Assembly (NCBI GenBank): GCA_004552595.1
Contig: SFNX01000049.1
Location: forward strand, 1-12,519
Reading direction: 5' to 3'
DNA: 12,519 nt
Source of the DNA: Lachnospiraceae bacterium
GTDB taxonomy: Bacteria; Bacillota; Clostridia; Lachnospirales; Lachnospiraceae
Part shown: piece by piece, positions 1 through 7,587 of the stretch
How positions within the stretch are numbered: position 1 is the stretch's first letter
Layout: each line of letters opens with the position of its first letter
Position numbers and translations under genes: made by a program
The notes under the pieces: model-generated
Told to the model about the DNA's origin: nothing
Databases searched by the model: none
Seen by the model: the letters and a program-made list of their open reading frames with translations, nothing else

Positions 1-18
1 TAAGGAGGTATTTATTAT

Positions 19-762
19 ATGTTAAAAGGTAAAGTTGCAGTTGTAACAGGCGGTACAAGAGGAATCGGTTATTCAATTGTTAAGAAATATCTTGAGAACG
101 GAGCAAAGGTAGTGTTACTTGGCTCAAGACAGGAAACTGTAGATAAAGCCGTTGCAAAGCTTAAGGAGGAAAATCCTTCATGGGACGTTGCAGGTGACTG
201 CCCAAATCTTTTAGATGAGGAGTCAGTTAAGAATTTCGTTGATAAGACGGTAGAAAAGTACGGAAGAATTGATATTCTTGCTAACAATGCAGGTGTTTCA
301 GATTCTACTCCGCTTGACTCATATACATTGGATAAGTTTAAGAATATTATAGATCTTAATGTTAATGCAGTACTTAACATGATTCTTTCTGTATCTAAGG
401 TTATGAAGAAGCAGGGCGGCGGTGTTATCATCAACACAAGCTCAATGGTCAGCCTTTGCGGACAACCAAGCGGCATAGCATATCCTGTCAGCAAAACTGC
501 CGTAAACGGAATTACATGGTCTCTTGCAAGAGAACTTGCACCATTTGGTATCCGTGTTAATGCTGTTGCACCGGGTATTACTAATACCGATATGGTTGCA
601 AACCTCCCGGAGGCAATGATTAAGCCTCTTATTGAGAAAATTCCATTAAGAAGAATCGGTGAGCCGGAAGATATCGCTAATGCATTCTTATTCCTTGCAA
701 GTGATCTGGCAAGCTATGTTACAGGAGAAATTCTTTCTGTAGACGGAGCTATGAGAAGCTGA
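19..762 (+). CDS. Short-chain dehydrogenase/reductase (SDR), FabG/hydroxysteroid-dehydrogenase-like
   Basis: A complete 247-residue classical SDR, a cytoplasmic NAD(P)H-dependent carbonyl/alcohol oxidoreductase of normal family length. The Rossmann nucleotide motif TGGTRGIG is at residues 10-17, NNAG at 89-92, the catalytic serine at S142 within NTSSMVS, the YPVSK motif gives Y155 and K159, and the PG of the loop after strand six is at 185-186. The serine-tyrosine spacing of 13 is canonical. An arginine directly after the second strand (GSR, 35-37) favours NADP(H) over NAD(H); this is inference. The C-terminus VTGEILSVDGAMRS is typical of FabG-like enzymes. The start is fixed by a near-perfect Shine-Dalgarno AAGGAGG at 2-8, ten bases before ATG. 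No fatty-acid synthesis genes flank it, so a housekeeping FabG role is not supported; 3-oxoacyl-ACP, sugar or steroid substrates all remain possible. The fold is sure, the substrate is not. Confidence 0.93.
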   Translation: MLKGKVAVVTGGTRGIGYSIVKKYLENGAKVVLLGSRQETVDKAVAKLKEENPSWDVAGDCPNLLDEESVKNFVDKTVEKYGRIDILANNAGVSDSTPLDSYTLDKFKNIIDLNVNAVLNMILSVSKVMKKQGGGVIINTSSMVSLCGQPSGIAYPVSKTAVNGITWSLARELAPFGIRVNAVAPGITNTDMVANLPEAMIKPLIEKIPLRRIGEPEDIANAFLFLASDLASYVTGEILSVDGAMRS

Positions 763-773
763 TTAAAGATTTT

Positions 774-809
774 ATGCCGGGCAAAATGCCCGGCATATTC
801 TTTTTATTT
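774..809 (+). terminator. Intrinsic terminator after the SDR gene
   Basis: A perfect 9-bp stem ATGCCGGGC (774-782) / GCCCGGCAT (788-796) with a five-base loop is followed by an interrupted T-rich tail ending at 809. It lies 12 bases after the SDR stop codon. The tail is broken by A and C, so termination may be partial. Confidence 0.88.
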
Positions 810-813
810 CATT

Positions 814-819
814 AAGGAG
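814..819 (+). promoter_or_regulatory. Ribosome binding site deciding a TTG start
   Basis: AAGGAG lies ten bases upstream of TTG at 830, the start of the kinase. No ATG is available nearby in this frame, and the residues after the TTG form a good signal-anchor helix, so TTG is the best start. Confidence 0.75.
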
Positions 820-829
820 TAGTTGAGAG

Positions 830-3202
830 TTGAAAAAGATTCATCACATATTAATTACTATAGTTTGTATTTCAGTTGTTGTTTTAAGTTTTGTCGCTGT
901 CAGAGTCTTTGACATTAAGGACATGACAACGTCAAAGGGTGAAATTGTAAATTATAATGACGGATGGACTCTAAAAAGACCTGACGGAAGTGAACTTTGT
1001 ATTGATGAATTACCTTACTCTGAGCCAAGTAAAGCCGGCGAAATTTACTACCTTAATAAGACGATTAGTAAGGATGATGCCGGAAAAGCAATTCGTTTCT
1101 TATCAGCGGATAAAATAATAAGTGTATCCCTTGATGGAACTGTTATTTATGAATTTGGCGTAAGTGATAAGAGATCTTTTGGTAAAACACCCGGAAGCAT
1201 TACTAATTTCGTAGAAATACCACATGACTTTGACAAAGGCGAACTTTCGATGATGATGGTTTCGCCGTATGATAACTATGCAACAAATATTTGCGCGATG
1301 GTCATAGGCGAGACGAATGTCGTAGAGCTTGACCTTGTAAAGCAGAATCTTTTTAACTATTTCATTCTCGTTATCATCTTTTTCTCAGCACTTATGCTAA
1401 TAGTAATGGAAATAATTGATTTAATTTCCAAGCAGAAATTTTCAGGGAAGCTCTATCTTGGTGGCATCTGCTTTCTCGGCGCCATATATCATGCGATTGA
1501 GACAAAATCACTAAGCCTTTTTTACGGAAACCAGACACTTTATTCAATTATGGTATTCCTTGTTATAATGGTTCTGCCACAGTTGTTATGCCTGTATTAC
1601 ATGTGTAATGTTGATGAAAAATATAATAAGCGCTTTAGAATCAACTTCGATTGCTGTGTTGCCAATATGGCAATACAAATTGTTCTACAGGTGTTAAATG
1701 TCGCTGATTTTATGGTACTTGCACCATTATCTCATCTTATGATCTTTATTACGGTTATTAATGTTGATTACACAATAATTAAGATAAACATTGATAAGTA
1801 TAAAGAATCAAAAGAACTTCATGCAGGCTCAATTTCCGAAATGATAGGCGTAACAAGCATAATGCTTGGAAGTCTTATCGATATTGCAAGATTTTATATT
1901 ACACCTGTTGGAGATATGGGAAAATACGGCCGTATCGGAATGCTCATATTCAGTGTGATTATTCTTTCGGTTCATATAAGGAGGGTCTCTGAGAGGTATT
2001 TAGGCCAGGTTAAAAGGAATATTGAGATGATGAAGGAGCATATTTCTGAGATTGAAAATGCAAGTAAAAAGAAAAGCCTTTTCCTTGCAAATATGTCTCA
2101 TGAAATAAGAACTCCGATGAACTCAATTCTTGGATTTTCGGAAATATTACTCAAGCAGAGTGTTAATGATGAACAAAGGGAGCTTGTGGAAAATATCAGA
2201 GAATCATCGGATAATCTGCTTTCGATAATTAACGATATTCTTGATATTTCAAAAATTGAGACAGGTAAGCTTGAAATAGTTGAGCGTGAATTTAATACAA
2301 AAGTACTGATTAAAAGTGTAATTAAACAGATTAAGATTTTAGCTGAAAAGAAAAATCTCAAATTAAAAACTAATATCAGTTCGGCAATTCCCTCAAAGCT
2401 ATTAGGAGATGATGTAAGAATTAGAGAAATTCTTATTAATCTTTTGAACAATGCCGTTAAATATACAAAAGAGGGGTTTGTTTCTCTTAATGTAAGTGTT
2501 GATGAACCTAATGAAAACAGAATAACATTAAGGATGGTTGTTGAGGACAGCGGAATCGGAATACCAAAGAAAAACTTAGATCTTATATTCCATGCGTTTG
2601 AGCAGAGTGATACATATAAAAATCATGATATAGAAGGCACGGGACTTGGGCTATACATCGTAAGAACATACATTGAATTAATGGGTGGAAGTATTCATGT
2701 TGACAGCGTTCTTGATAAGGGCTCCGTATTCAGCGTTGATATTCCACTTGAAATCATCGATTCAAATCCTGTTGGAGAAATAAACTTCGACGAAGAAGAA
2801 ACTCCGGTCTCAAGAATCGGAGATATTAAAGTAAATAAAAAAGTGCTTGCAGTCGATGACAGTATAGTCAATCTCAAAGTATTAGAAAAGGCGCTTACGA
2901 ATTATGGCGTAACAGTTGAGACAGCAGACAACGGGCTTAAAGCACTTGAAAAGTGTAAGGAAGAAGTGTACGATATTGTATTCATGGATCAGATGATGCC
3001 GGGCATGGACGGTGTTGAGACGATGCACAAAATCCGGGAAATAAGCGGATATGAAACAGGAAGTGAATCAAAGATTTATGTCATTACAGCAAATGCCATA
3101 AAGGGCACTGAGGAAGCGCTTATTAATGAAGGCTTTGACGGATATCTTAAAAAGCCTATCGAGTTTGATAAGCTTGAGCTTGCGCTTCTTTGTAAGCTGT
3201 AA
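830..3202 (+). CDS. Membrane-bound hybrid histidine kinase, 7TMR-DISM-like, with C-terminal receiver
   Basis: A 790-residue sensor kinase. Order: a signal-anchor helix at about 8-27; an extracytoplasmic region at about 30-170 resembling the ligand-binding modules of 7TMR-DISM receptors; about seven hydrophobic helices between 174 and 384; a coiled linker at 395-415; a HisKA domain with phospho-acceptor H424 in NMSHEIRTP; an ATPase domain with N-box N537-N541, DSGIGIP at 573-579, an F-box near 587-594 and GTGLGLYI at 603-610; and a receiver with acidic pair D676-D677, phospho-acceptor D720 in FMDQMMPGMDG, T753 and K775. All catalytic residues are present, so it should autophosphorylate and pass phosphate to its own receiver. 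No HPt domain or DNA-binding response regulator is visible nearby, so the output partner is elsewhere. The stimulus cannot be read. Translation starts at TTG. The gene sits directly after a terminator with no room for a promoter between. Confidence 0.93.
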   Translation: MKKIHHILITIVCISVVVLSFVAVRVFDIKDMTTSKGEIVNYNDGWTLKRPDGSELCIDELPYSEPSKAGEIYYLNKTISKDDAGKAIRFLSADKIISVSLDGTVIYEFGVSDKRSFGKTPGSITNFVEIPHDFDKGELSMMMVSPYDNYATNICAMVIGETNVVELDLVKQNLFNYFILVIIFFSALMLIVMEIIDLISKQKFSGKLYLGGICFLGAIYHAIETKSLSLFYGNQTLYSIMVFLVIMVLPQLLCLYYMCNVDEKYNKRFRINFDCCVANMAIQIVLQVLNVADFMVLAPLSHLMIFITVINVDYTIIKINIDKYKESKELHAGSISEMIGVTSIMLGSLIDIARFYITPVGDMGKYGRIGMLIFSVIILSVHIRRVSERYLGQVKRNIEMMKEHISEIENASKKKSLFLANMSHEIRTPMNSILGFSEILLKQSVNDEQRELVENIRESSDNLLSIINDILDISKIETGKLEIVEREFNTKVLIKSVIKQIKILAEKKNLKLKTNISSAIPSKLLGDDVRIREILINLLNNAVKYTKEGFVSLNVSVDEPNENRITLRMVVEDSGIGIPKKNLDLIFHAFEQSDTYKNHDIEGTGLGLYIVRTYIELMGGSIHVDSVLDKGSVFSVDIPLEIIDSNPVGEINFDEEETPVSRIGDIKVNKKVLAVDDSIVNLKVLEKALTNYGVTVETADNGLKALEKCKEEVYDIVFMDQMMPGMDGVETMHKIREISGYETGSESKIYVITANAIKGTEEALINEGFDGYLKKPIEFDKLELALLCKL

Positions 3203-3203
3203 C

Positions 3204-3251
3204 TGCCTTGGGACGGTCCTTTTGCCACGGGATAAGCTGCCACGGGGATAA
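3204..3251 (+). repeat. Imperfect TGCC(A/T)(C/T)GGGA direct repeats
   Basis: TGCCACGGGATAA at 3223 recurs as TGCCACGGGGATAA at 3238, 15 bases later, and a weaker copy TGCCTTGGGAC starts at 3204. TAAGCTG also occurs twice, at 3193 and 3233. The stretch is more GC-rich than its surroundings and fills the spacer between the kinase and antiporter genes. I see no good hairpin or T-tract, so it is not an obvious terminator; slippage duplication or binding sites are possible. Confidence 0.55.
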
Positions 3252-3286
3252 AAATTTATAAAAACAATATTTTGTAACGAGGAATT

Positions 3287-4645
3287 ATGGAAAAGTTAGA
3301 ATTTAGGTTTGGGAAATTTGGAAAGTATATACCGCTTATTGTTGCGGCACTGATTATTGTTAAGGCTGCAATAAGCCAGTCAAATGTTAACGGATATGTT
3401 GTTGCATTTTTTGCCGCAGTAGTTGTCGGGGCATGTGTTTCTAAGGATGACAAAGCATATGGTGATGCAATAATATATGGTCTTAGCCGACCGATGTTCT
3501 CTGTAATAGTTCTCGCTGTAATCTTGGCGGCAATTTCAGGAAAGCTCATATCTGCAAGCGGTATGGTTCAGACAATTGCTTCGTATGTAGTTAATTTGGG
3601 CTTTACGGGGAGACTTTTTGCGGCAGCATCGTTCTTGATTACATGTCTTCTTGCTTTTGCAACAGGGACATCAGTCGGAACGTATTTTGTTGTTATTCCG
3701 ATACTTTTTCCTGTAGGAGTTATGGCAGGAGTAAGCCCTGAATATATGATTGGAGCTATTGTTTCCGGAGCGGCGTTTGGAGACAACTTAGGACCAATTT
3801 CAGATACTACGATAGCATCTTCAACAACACAGCATGCAGACCTTGGAACAGTTGTAAAAACGCGTACCCGCTATTCGATACCTGCGGCAATTTCGGCGCT
3901 CATTCTATTCCTTGTTTTTACAAAAACTATAGATGTGAATTCAGTTTCGTTAGAAATAAACAGTACAGAAGTGAACCCGGTGAGTTTAATTATGCTTTTG
4001 GTCCCTGCAACAATCATTGTCATGTGTGTAATGCGTAAGCATCTTGTAGTGGCACTTTCTTTAGGAATTGCAGTTGGGATAATATTAGGACTTGTTTTTG
4101 GAATTTATTCTGTATCAGATCTTTTATCATTTCCGGGCGGATTTTCAGTAGAAGGAATTATTATTTCTTCAATTACGGGAACTGTGGGAACAGTATGTAT
4201 GCTTATCGGTGTGTTTTCGTTAATCGGAGTTATGGAGAGAAGCGGAATCTTTTCAGATATTGGCTCGCTTCTTAGCCGCTTTGCAAAATCAAGAAGAAGC
4301 ACAGAAGCGACAATTGTTATCAGTATGGGGCTTTTAAGCATGCTGACCGGTGTAATATCTGTTGCAATCGTGGCCCTTGGAGACATCGTTAACGACATCG
4401 GTAAGAAGAACAATATTAATGAATACAGAAGAGCAAATCTCCTTGACTGTGCAGGCTGTGTGTTCTGCTTTTTATCGCCTTTCACAGTGCACTGCGTAAT
4501 TCCTGCGCAGCAATCTGCAGCTTTCATGGAATCTATCGCCGTTAATCCGGCATCAATCCCATTTGTGAATTTTTATTCGCTTTCAATGCTTGTAATACTT
4601 GTAATTGCAATCGTTACAGGATACGGGGCAAAGAAGGAAGAGTAA
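3287..4645 (+). CDS. nhaC: NhaC-family Na+/H+ antiporter
   Basis: A 452-residue multi-pass membrane protein of the NhaC family, which exchanges cytoplasmic sodium for protons or, in some members, carries organic acids or amino acids in antiport. The signature stretches are ATGTSVGTYFVVIPI at 125-139 and GAAFGDNLGPISDTTIASS at 161-179, where D166 and D173 are the charged residues expected in the ion pathway. About ten to twelve hydrophobic helices are visible, and a second conserved block with LTGVISVAIVALGDIV lies at 353-368, as in the inverted-repeat fold of this superfamily. Length is normal. The ATG follows GAGG at 3279-3282 with a rather short spacing of four bases. The kinase ends 84 bases upstream without a recognisable terminator, so co-transcription is possible. 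The exact substrate is not determined: malate/lactate and amino acid exchangers share these motifs. Confidence 0.9.
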   Translation: MEKLEFRFGKFGKYIPLIVAALIIVKAAISQSNVNGYVVAFFAAVVVGACVSKDDKAYGDAIIYGLSRPMFSVIVLAVILAAISGKLISASGMVQTIASYVVNLGFTGRLFAAASFLITCLLAFATGTSVGTYFVVIPILFPVGVMAGVSPEYMIGAIVSGAAFGDNLGPISDTTIASSTTQHADLGTVVKTRTRYSIPAAISALILFLVFTKTIDVNSVSLEINSTEVNPVSLIMLLVPATIIVMCVMRKHLVVALSLGIAVGIILGLVFGIYSVSDLLSFPGGFSVEGIIISSITGTVGTVCMLIGVFSLIGVMERSGIFSDIGSLLSRFAKSRRSTEATIVISMGLLSMLTGVISVAIVALGDIVNDIGKKNNINEYRRANLLDCAGCVFCFLSPFTVHCVIPAQQSAAFMESIAVNPASIPFVNFYSLSMLVILVIAIVTGYGAKKEE

Positions 4646-4689
4646 ACTTTAAGAATGATAAAATGCTTGTTTCAAGAAATGTAAGTGTT

Positions 4690-4770
4690 TGCGGATGACA
4701 GGACTTGAACCTGCACGTCGTAGACACTAGAACCTAAATCTAGCGCGTCTGCCAATTTCGCCACATCCGC
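4690..4770 (-). tRNA. tRNA-Leu (anticodon UAG)
   Basis: Read on the minus strand, a 7-bp acceptor stem GCGGATG / CATCCGC encloses a GCG/CGC D-stem with loop AAATTGGCAGA, an anticodon stem CTAGA/TCTAG with loop TTTAGGT (anticodon TAG, plus-strand 4734-4736), a 12-base class II variable arm containing GTC/GAC, and a T-arm GCAGG-TTCAAGT-CCTGT. The discriminator is A at 4690; CCA is not encoded. The total of 81 bases fits a leucine tRNA. A weak promoter on the minus strand may be TATAGA at 4791-4786. It is the only minus-strand gene in the window and points toward nhaC. Confidence 0.97.
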
Positions 4771-4912
4771 ATAGAGCGTACCTCATCTATAGGCACAACG
4801 GTTATAATATCATAAGACATCCCGAAAAGTAAAGGAAATAATCCCCACTATTTAGAACAATCAAATAATAATTTTGTAATAAGTGTTTAATGCATTTGCA
4901 AAATTGATACTG

Positions 4913-4918
4913 TATAAT
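4913..4918 (+). promoter_or_regulatory. -10 box of the membrane protein/lacI unit
   Basis: A perfect TATAAT, predicting a start near 4925. No convincing -35 box lies 16-18 bases upstream; TTGCAA at 4896 is only 11 bases away. An activator or a weak -35 is therefore implied. The operator at 4929-4942 lies just downstream. Confidence 0.6.
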
Positions 4919-4928
4919 AACAATGTAT

Positions 4929-4942
4929 GGAAAACGATTTCT
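4929..4942 (+). promoter_or_regulatory. Putative LacI-family operator upstream of the lacI unit
   Basis: GGAAAACGATTTCT matches 12 of 14 positions of the perfect palindrome GGAAAACGTTTTCC found in the glgP promoter. It lies just after a TATAAT box, over the predicted transcription start, a standard position for repression. The central CG suits LacI-family hinge-helix insertion. Its placement ahead of the unit that encodes a LacI-type protein suggests autoregulation; CcpA binding is the alternative. Confidence 0.6.
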
Positions 4943-4995
4943 GAACTGTGAGGAATTGTAATTCAGGAAATAAAACAAAACCGGAGATTAAAACT

Positions 4996-5754
4996 ATGTC
5001 ATTTGCAGCTTATTTACAGCATTATTTTACACCCTCAGGGCTATTATTCATGATTCTTGTGACAGCATTTATTATGCTTGTCATTCACATTGTTACTTAT
5101 CTGCTTACAAGGGCAACGGGCACAGACTATGGCCTGTTAGTTGAGAAATACTATGAGCTCATTATTTCTATTACGTCAATGCTTTTCTTTATAGGAATGT
5201 TCTTCCTTGTGGAACACAGATATTTTAATGTGAGTGATGAAGTGTATGAAATCTGGGAAAAGTATAACGATTTCATCTTGCTCTTCGCATTATGTATTTC
5301 TATTTTCTTTATCAACTTTGTCGACACATTTTTAATAAGACTTAGGCTTCTGATTAGAAGTGAAAAGGCGACTTTACGAATGATGGCTATGATATATATG
5401 CTGCTCATATTTGCATATATAAAGTTTATATACAAAAACGACAATTACGATTCTATTATTGTGTACTTTATCATTATGGTTGTAGGACGGTTTATCTATT
5501 TTGATGCATCTTTTATCGATTTTATTAAGGCAATGAAGAATCTGTTTTTAGAGACACCGTTACTCCTGCTTGGACTAGCAACAACAGCAATCGTTGCATG
5601 GTATGGTTTTACTACGGAGTATTTGCTTAAATCAAACGGTGTTGTTTTATCGCTATGGATTGCGCATATTTTTATTGTCGCAGAAATCGCGATACTGCAT
5701 AGGGCATTAAGGAAATTTATTTATAAGGGAGGCACTTATGGTATCAATAAATGA
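4996..5754 (+). CDS. Unrecognised seven-helix integral membrane protein
   Basis: A 252-residue protein that I cannot place in a family. Hydrophobic helices are visible at about 16-37, 55-73, 92-115, 128-146, 152-169, 186-205 and 215-235, giving seven predicted spans with short loops, no large soluble domain and no motif of a known transporter. Charged loops such as RLRLLIRSEK (115-124) and the HRALRK tail (235-240) suggest those ends are cytoplasmic. An in-frame GTG at 4948 would lengthen it by 16 residues but has no ribosome binding site and gives a polar lead; ATG at 4996 has GGAG at 4983-4986 with nine bases spacing and is chosen. Its last 17 bases overlap the start of the LacI gene, so the two are translationally coupled and probably share a function, for example sensing or moving the regulator's ligand. 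That link is inference. Confidence 0.75.
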   Translation: MSFAAYLQHYFTPSGLLFMILVTAFIMLVIHIVTYLLTRATGTDYGLLVEKYYELIISITSMLFFIGMFFLVEHRYFNVSDEVYEIWEKYNDFILLFALCISIFFINFVDTFLIRLRLLIRSEKATLRMMAMIYMLLIFAYIKFIYKNDNYDSIIVYFIIMVVGRFIYFDASFIDFIKAMKNLFLETPLLLLGLATTAIVAWYGFTTEYLLKSNGVVLSLWIAHIFIVAEIAILHRALRKFIYKGGTYGINK

Positions 5755-6727
5755 TGTTGCAAAAAGGGCCGGAGTTGCAATATCAACTGTGTCAAAAGTA
5801 ATAAACAATTACCCGTATGTGTCAGAAGCAACAAAGATAAAGGTGCGTGAGGCGATTCATGAATTGAATTATGTGCCAAATACAGTTGCCGTAGCACTTT
5901 CGTCTAAGCAGAATGGCCGTGCGGCAATTCTTGTGAGTCTTAATCCGAAAACGCAGGCAATTGATGAAATCACTATGCAATATTTGTCGGGCGCTCTTAA
6001 TATGGCACTGGAGTTAAATATTGAAATTATCACATTTTTTGTCTCAATGATTGAACATATGACCCCTGAGGAAATGACTCGGTATTTCAAGTCACAGAAC
6101 ATTTCGGGACTTATCATCTGTGGTATTTCAAAGGATGACAAGACGCTTCACCAACTTATCGAATCGAAGGAATTCAAGTGCGTGTTAGTTGATGGAAATA
6201 CTGTCAATGAAGTGACGTCTTCAATCGGCGTTGATAATATAAAGGCGCAGTATGATGTCGCAAAGCGCACAATTCTTGAGAACAACTGCAAGCGTGTTTT
6301 ATACATTGCCGGCAAGAAAAACGACTATGTTACTGATGCGAGACTTGAGGGAATTAATAAGCTCAAGGAAGAGCTTAATCTAAAGCTTATGGTTAGATAT
6401 GGTGAGTATTCCGAGCTTATGGCAAGGCAGCTTACATTTAAGTATGCCAAAAACAAAGACATTGTTGTTTGCGGCTCAGACCTTATGGCTATCGGAGCAA
6501 TGAATGCACTGACCGAAATGGATATATTCAGACCTGTCTGCGGATTTGACGGAATAACTTTAATGGGATATGTCGGTAAGCAGATGAATACCGTTCGCCA
6601 GGATTTTTACAATATTTCATCAAATGCGGTTAAAGAGCTTAAATACCTGCTTGATGGCAATGAAGGCAGGAAAGTGACTTTGCCACATAAAATAGTGAAG
6701 CTATATTACAAGGATATTATAAAGTAG
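5738..6727 (+). CDS. LacI/GalR-family transcriptional regulator
   Basis: A 329-residue regulator of normal family length. The N-terminal helix-turn-helix covers residues 3-24 (SINDVAKRAGVAISTVSKVI), with I15, S16 and K20 at the positions that in LacI are Y17, Q18 and R22. The hinge helix NTVAVALSSK at 48-57 keeps the leucine that inserts into a central CG step. A periplasmic-binding-protein-like effector domain follows: GVDN at 164-167, ARLEG at 201-205, CGSDLMAIGA at 245-254 and GFDGI at 269-273, which usually mean a sugar or sugar-derived ligand. Start ATG follows AAGGGAGG at 5725-5732 and overlaps the upstream membrane gene by 17 bases. Two matching palindromes, at the start of its own operon and in the glgP promoter, suggest it controls itself and glycogen phosphorylase. 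Which ligand it binds cannot be read. Confidence 0.92.
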   Translation: MVSINDVAKRAGVAISTVSKVINNYPYVSEATKIKVREAIHELNYVPNTVAVALSSKQNGRAAILVSLNPKTQAIDEITMQYLSGALNMALELNIEIITFFVSMIEHMTPEEMTRYFKSQNISGLIICGISKDDKTLHQLIESKEFKCVLVDGNTVNEVTSSIGVDNIKAQYDVAKRTILENNCKRVLYIAGKKNDYVTDARLEGINKLKEELNLKLMVRYGEYSELMARQLTFKYAKNKDIVVCGSDLMAIGAMNALTEMDIFRPVCGFDGITLMGYVGKQMNTVRQDFYNISSNAVKELKYLLDGNEGRKVTLPHKIVKLYYKDIIK

Positions 6728-6735
6728 GGGAAGGT

Positions 6736-7501
6736 ATGAAAATTAAAACAAAAAAATATCGTATGAAGAGCTTAATGTAGTTGCGTTCAGACAACACAAA
6801 TTGCCTCAAAGACCGAGCAGGCTGAGTCGCTAAGTGATAAAGAAATACTGGAAATAATAAATGAGAGCTTCGAATATGATCATTTCAAGGAACAGAGTGA
6901 TAAGAAAATCCGAATCAATGAGAATTTCAGGACGTTAGGACTTGAGAGAGTATTGTATAAATGCCCGATTTGTAAAGAAGAAGGACACATGAAGGGGACC
7001 GGTGTACAATTTGGATGCCAAGCATGTGAGTCCTCTTTTGAGATGGATGAATATGGAAAGATGAATCTTTTGCAAAAAGGAAATGGAAGAAGTGACGAGT
7101 TTAGGCTTAATCACATTCCCGATTGGTACAAATGGGAGCGGGAATGTGTTAAGAAGGAAATTGAGGATGGAACATATAAGCTTGATGTCGATGTTGATAT
7201 TAAGGTTTTAAAGGACTTTAATGCGATTTACGAAGTTGGAGACGGCAGGCTTACGCATGATTCGAATGGATTTATGTTAACCGGATGCAATGGCAGCTTA
7301 AACTATAAGCAGTCCTCGAAGGTGTCGTACAGCTTATATTCCGATTATTTCTGGTATGAACTTGGGGATATGATTTGCATCGGAGATAATAAGGTGCTTT
7401 ATTACTGTTTCCCGAAGGGTGAGAATGTAATTGTTGCAAAGGCAAGGCTTGCGGCAGAGGAAATATTCAAGATTACCCGGAATAATAAAATGAAGGCATA
7501 G
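6736..7501 (+). pseudogene. Broken zinc-ribbon lysophospholipid acyltransferase-like gene, catalytic core deleted
   Basis: The pieces resemble, from memory, a roughly 450-500 residue clostridial protein annotated as 1-acyl-glycerol-3-phosphate acyltransferase with a C-terminal zinc ribbon. A start ATG at 6736 follows GGGGAAGG and reads MKIKTKKYR, then stops at 6778. One extra A in the seven-A run at 6750-6756 would restore KISYEELNVVAFRQHKLPQRPSR, which looks like the native N-terminus and stops at 6831. The C-terminal part is open in another frame from 6776 to 7501 (241 codons): SDKEILEIINESFEYDHF, then a zinc ribbon CPIC (from 6962) and CQAC (from 7016), then HIPDWYKWERE and the tail. The HxxxxD acyltransferase core is absent, so about 200 residues appear deleted near 6790-6835. 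A TTG at 6953 is an unlikely start, because coding-like sequence clearly continues upstream of it. It lies nine bases after the LacI gene and is probably co-transcribed. Enzyme activity is not expected. Confidence 0.72.
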
Positions 7502-7532
7502 TAGAGAGAGGCTTTCGCTTTAATAACTGCTT

Positions 7533-7569
7533 AAAAGTGCATTCACATAATAGTGGGTGCATTTTTTTT
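7533..7569 (+). terminator. Intrinsic terminator ending the lacI unit
   Basis: AAAAGTGCATTCAC (7533-7546) pairs with GTGGGTGCATTTT (from 7553) around a six-base loop ATAATA; the core is a 9-bp stem with two G-U pairs, followed by eight T at 7562-7569. It separates the lacI unit from glgP. Confidence 0.88.
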
Positions 7570-7587
7570 GAGCTGATTTTATAAGAA

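Noticed and set aside
19..762. A specific bile-acid hydroxysteroid dehydrogenase assignment
   Set aside because: The sequence is of the FabG/hydroxysteroid dehydrogenase type, but no substrate-specific residue or bile-acid gene neighbour can be pointed to.
3256..4527. Minus-strand open frames across nhaC
   Set aside because: They mirror the hydrophobic codon pattern of the antiporter gene and show no recognisable domain.
4690..4770. tRNA-Leu as an integration site for a mobile element
   Set aside because: No integrase and no direct repeat of the tRNA 3' end are visible in the window.
4948..4995. GTG start extending the seven-helix protein by 16 residues
   Set aside because: No ribosome binding site precedes it and it falls almost on the operator; the ATG at 4996 has GGAG at good spacing.
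6953..7501. A 182-residue stand-alone protein starting at TTG 6953
   Set aside because: The same frame carries family-like coding sequence for 59 codons upstream, so the TTG is an internal codon of a broken gene.
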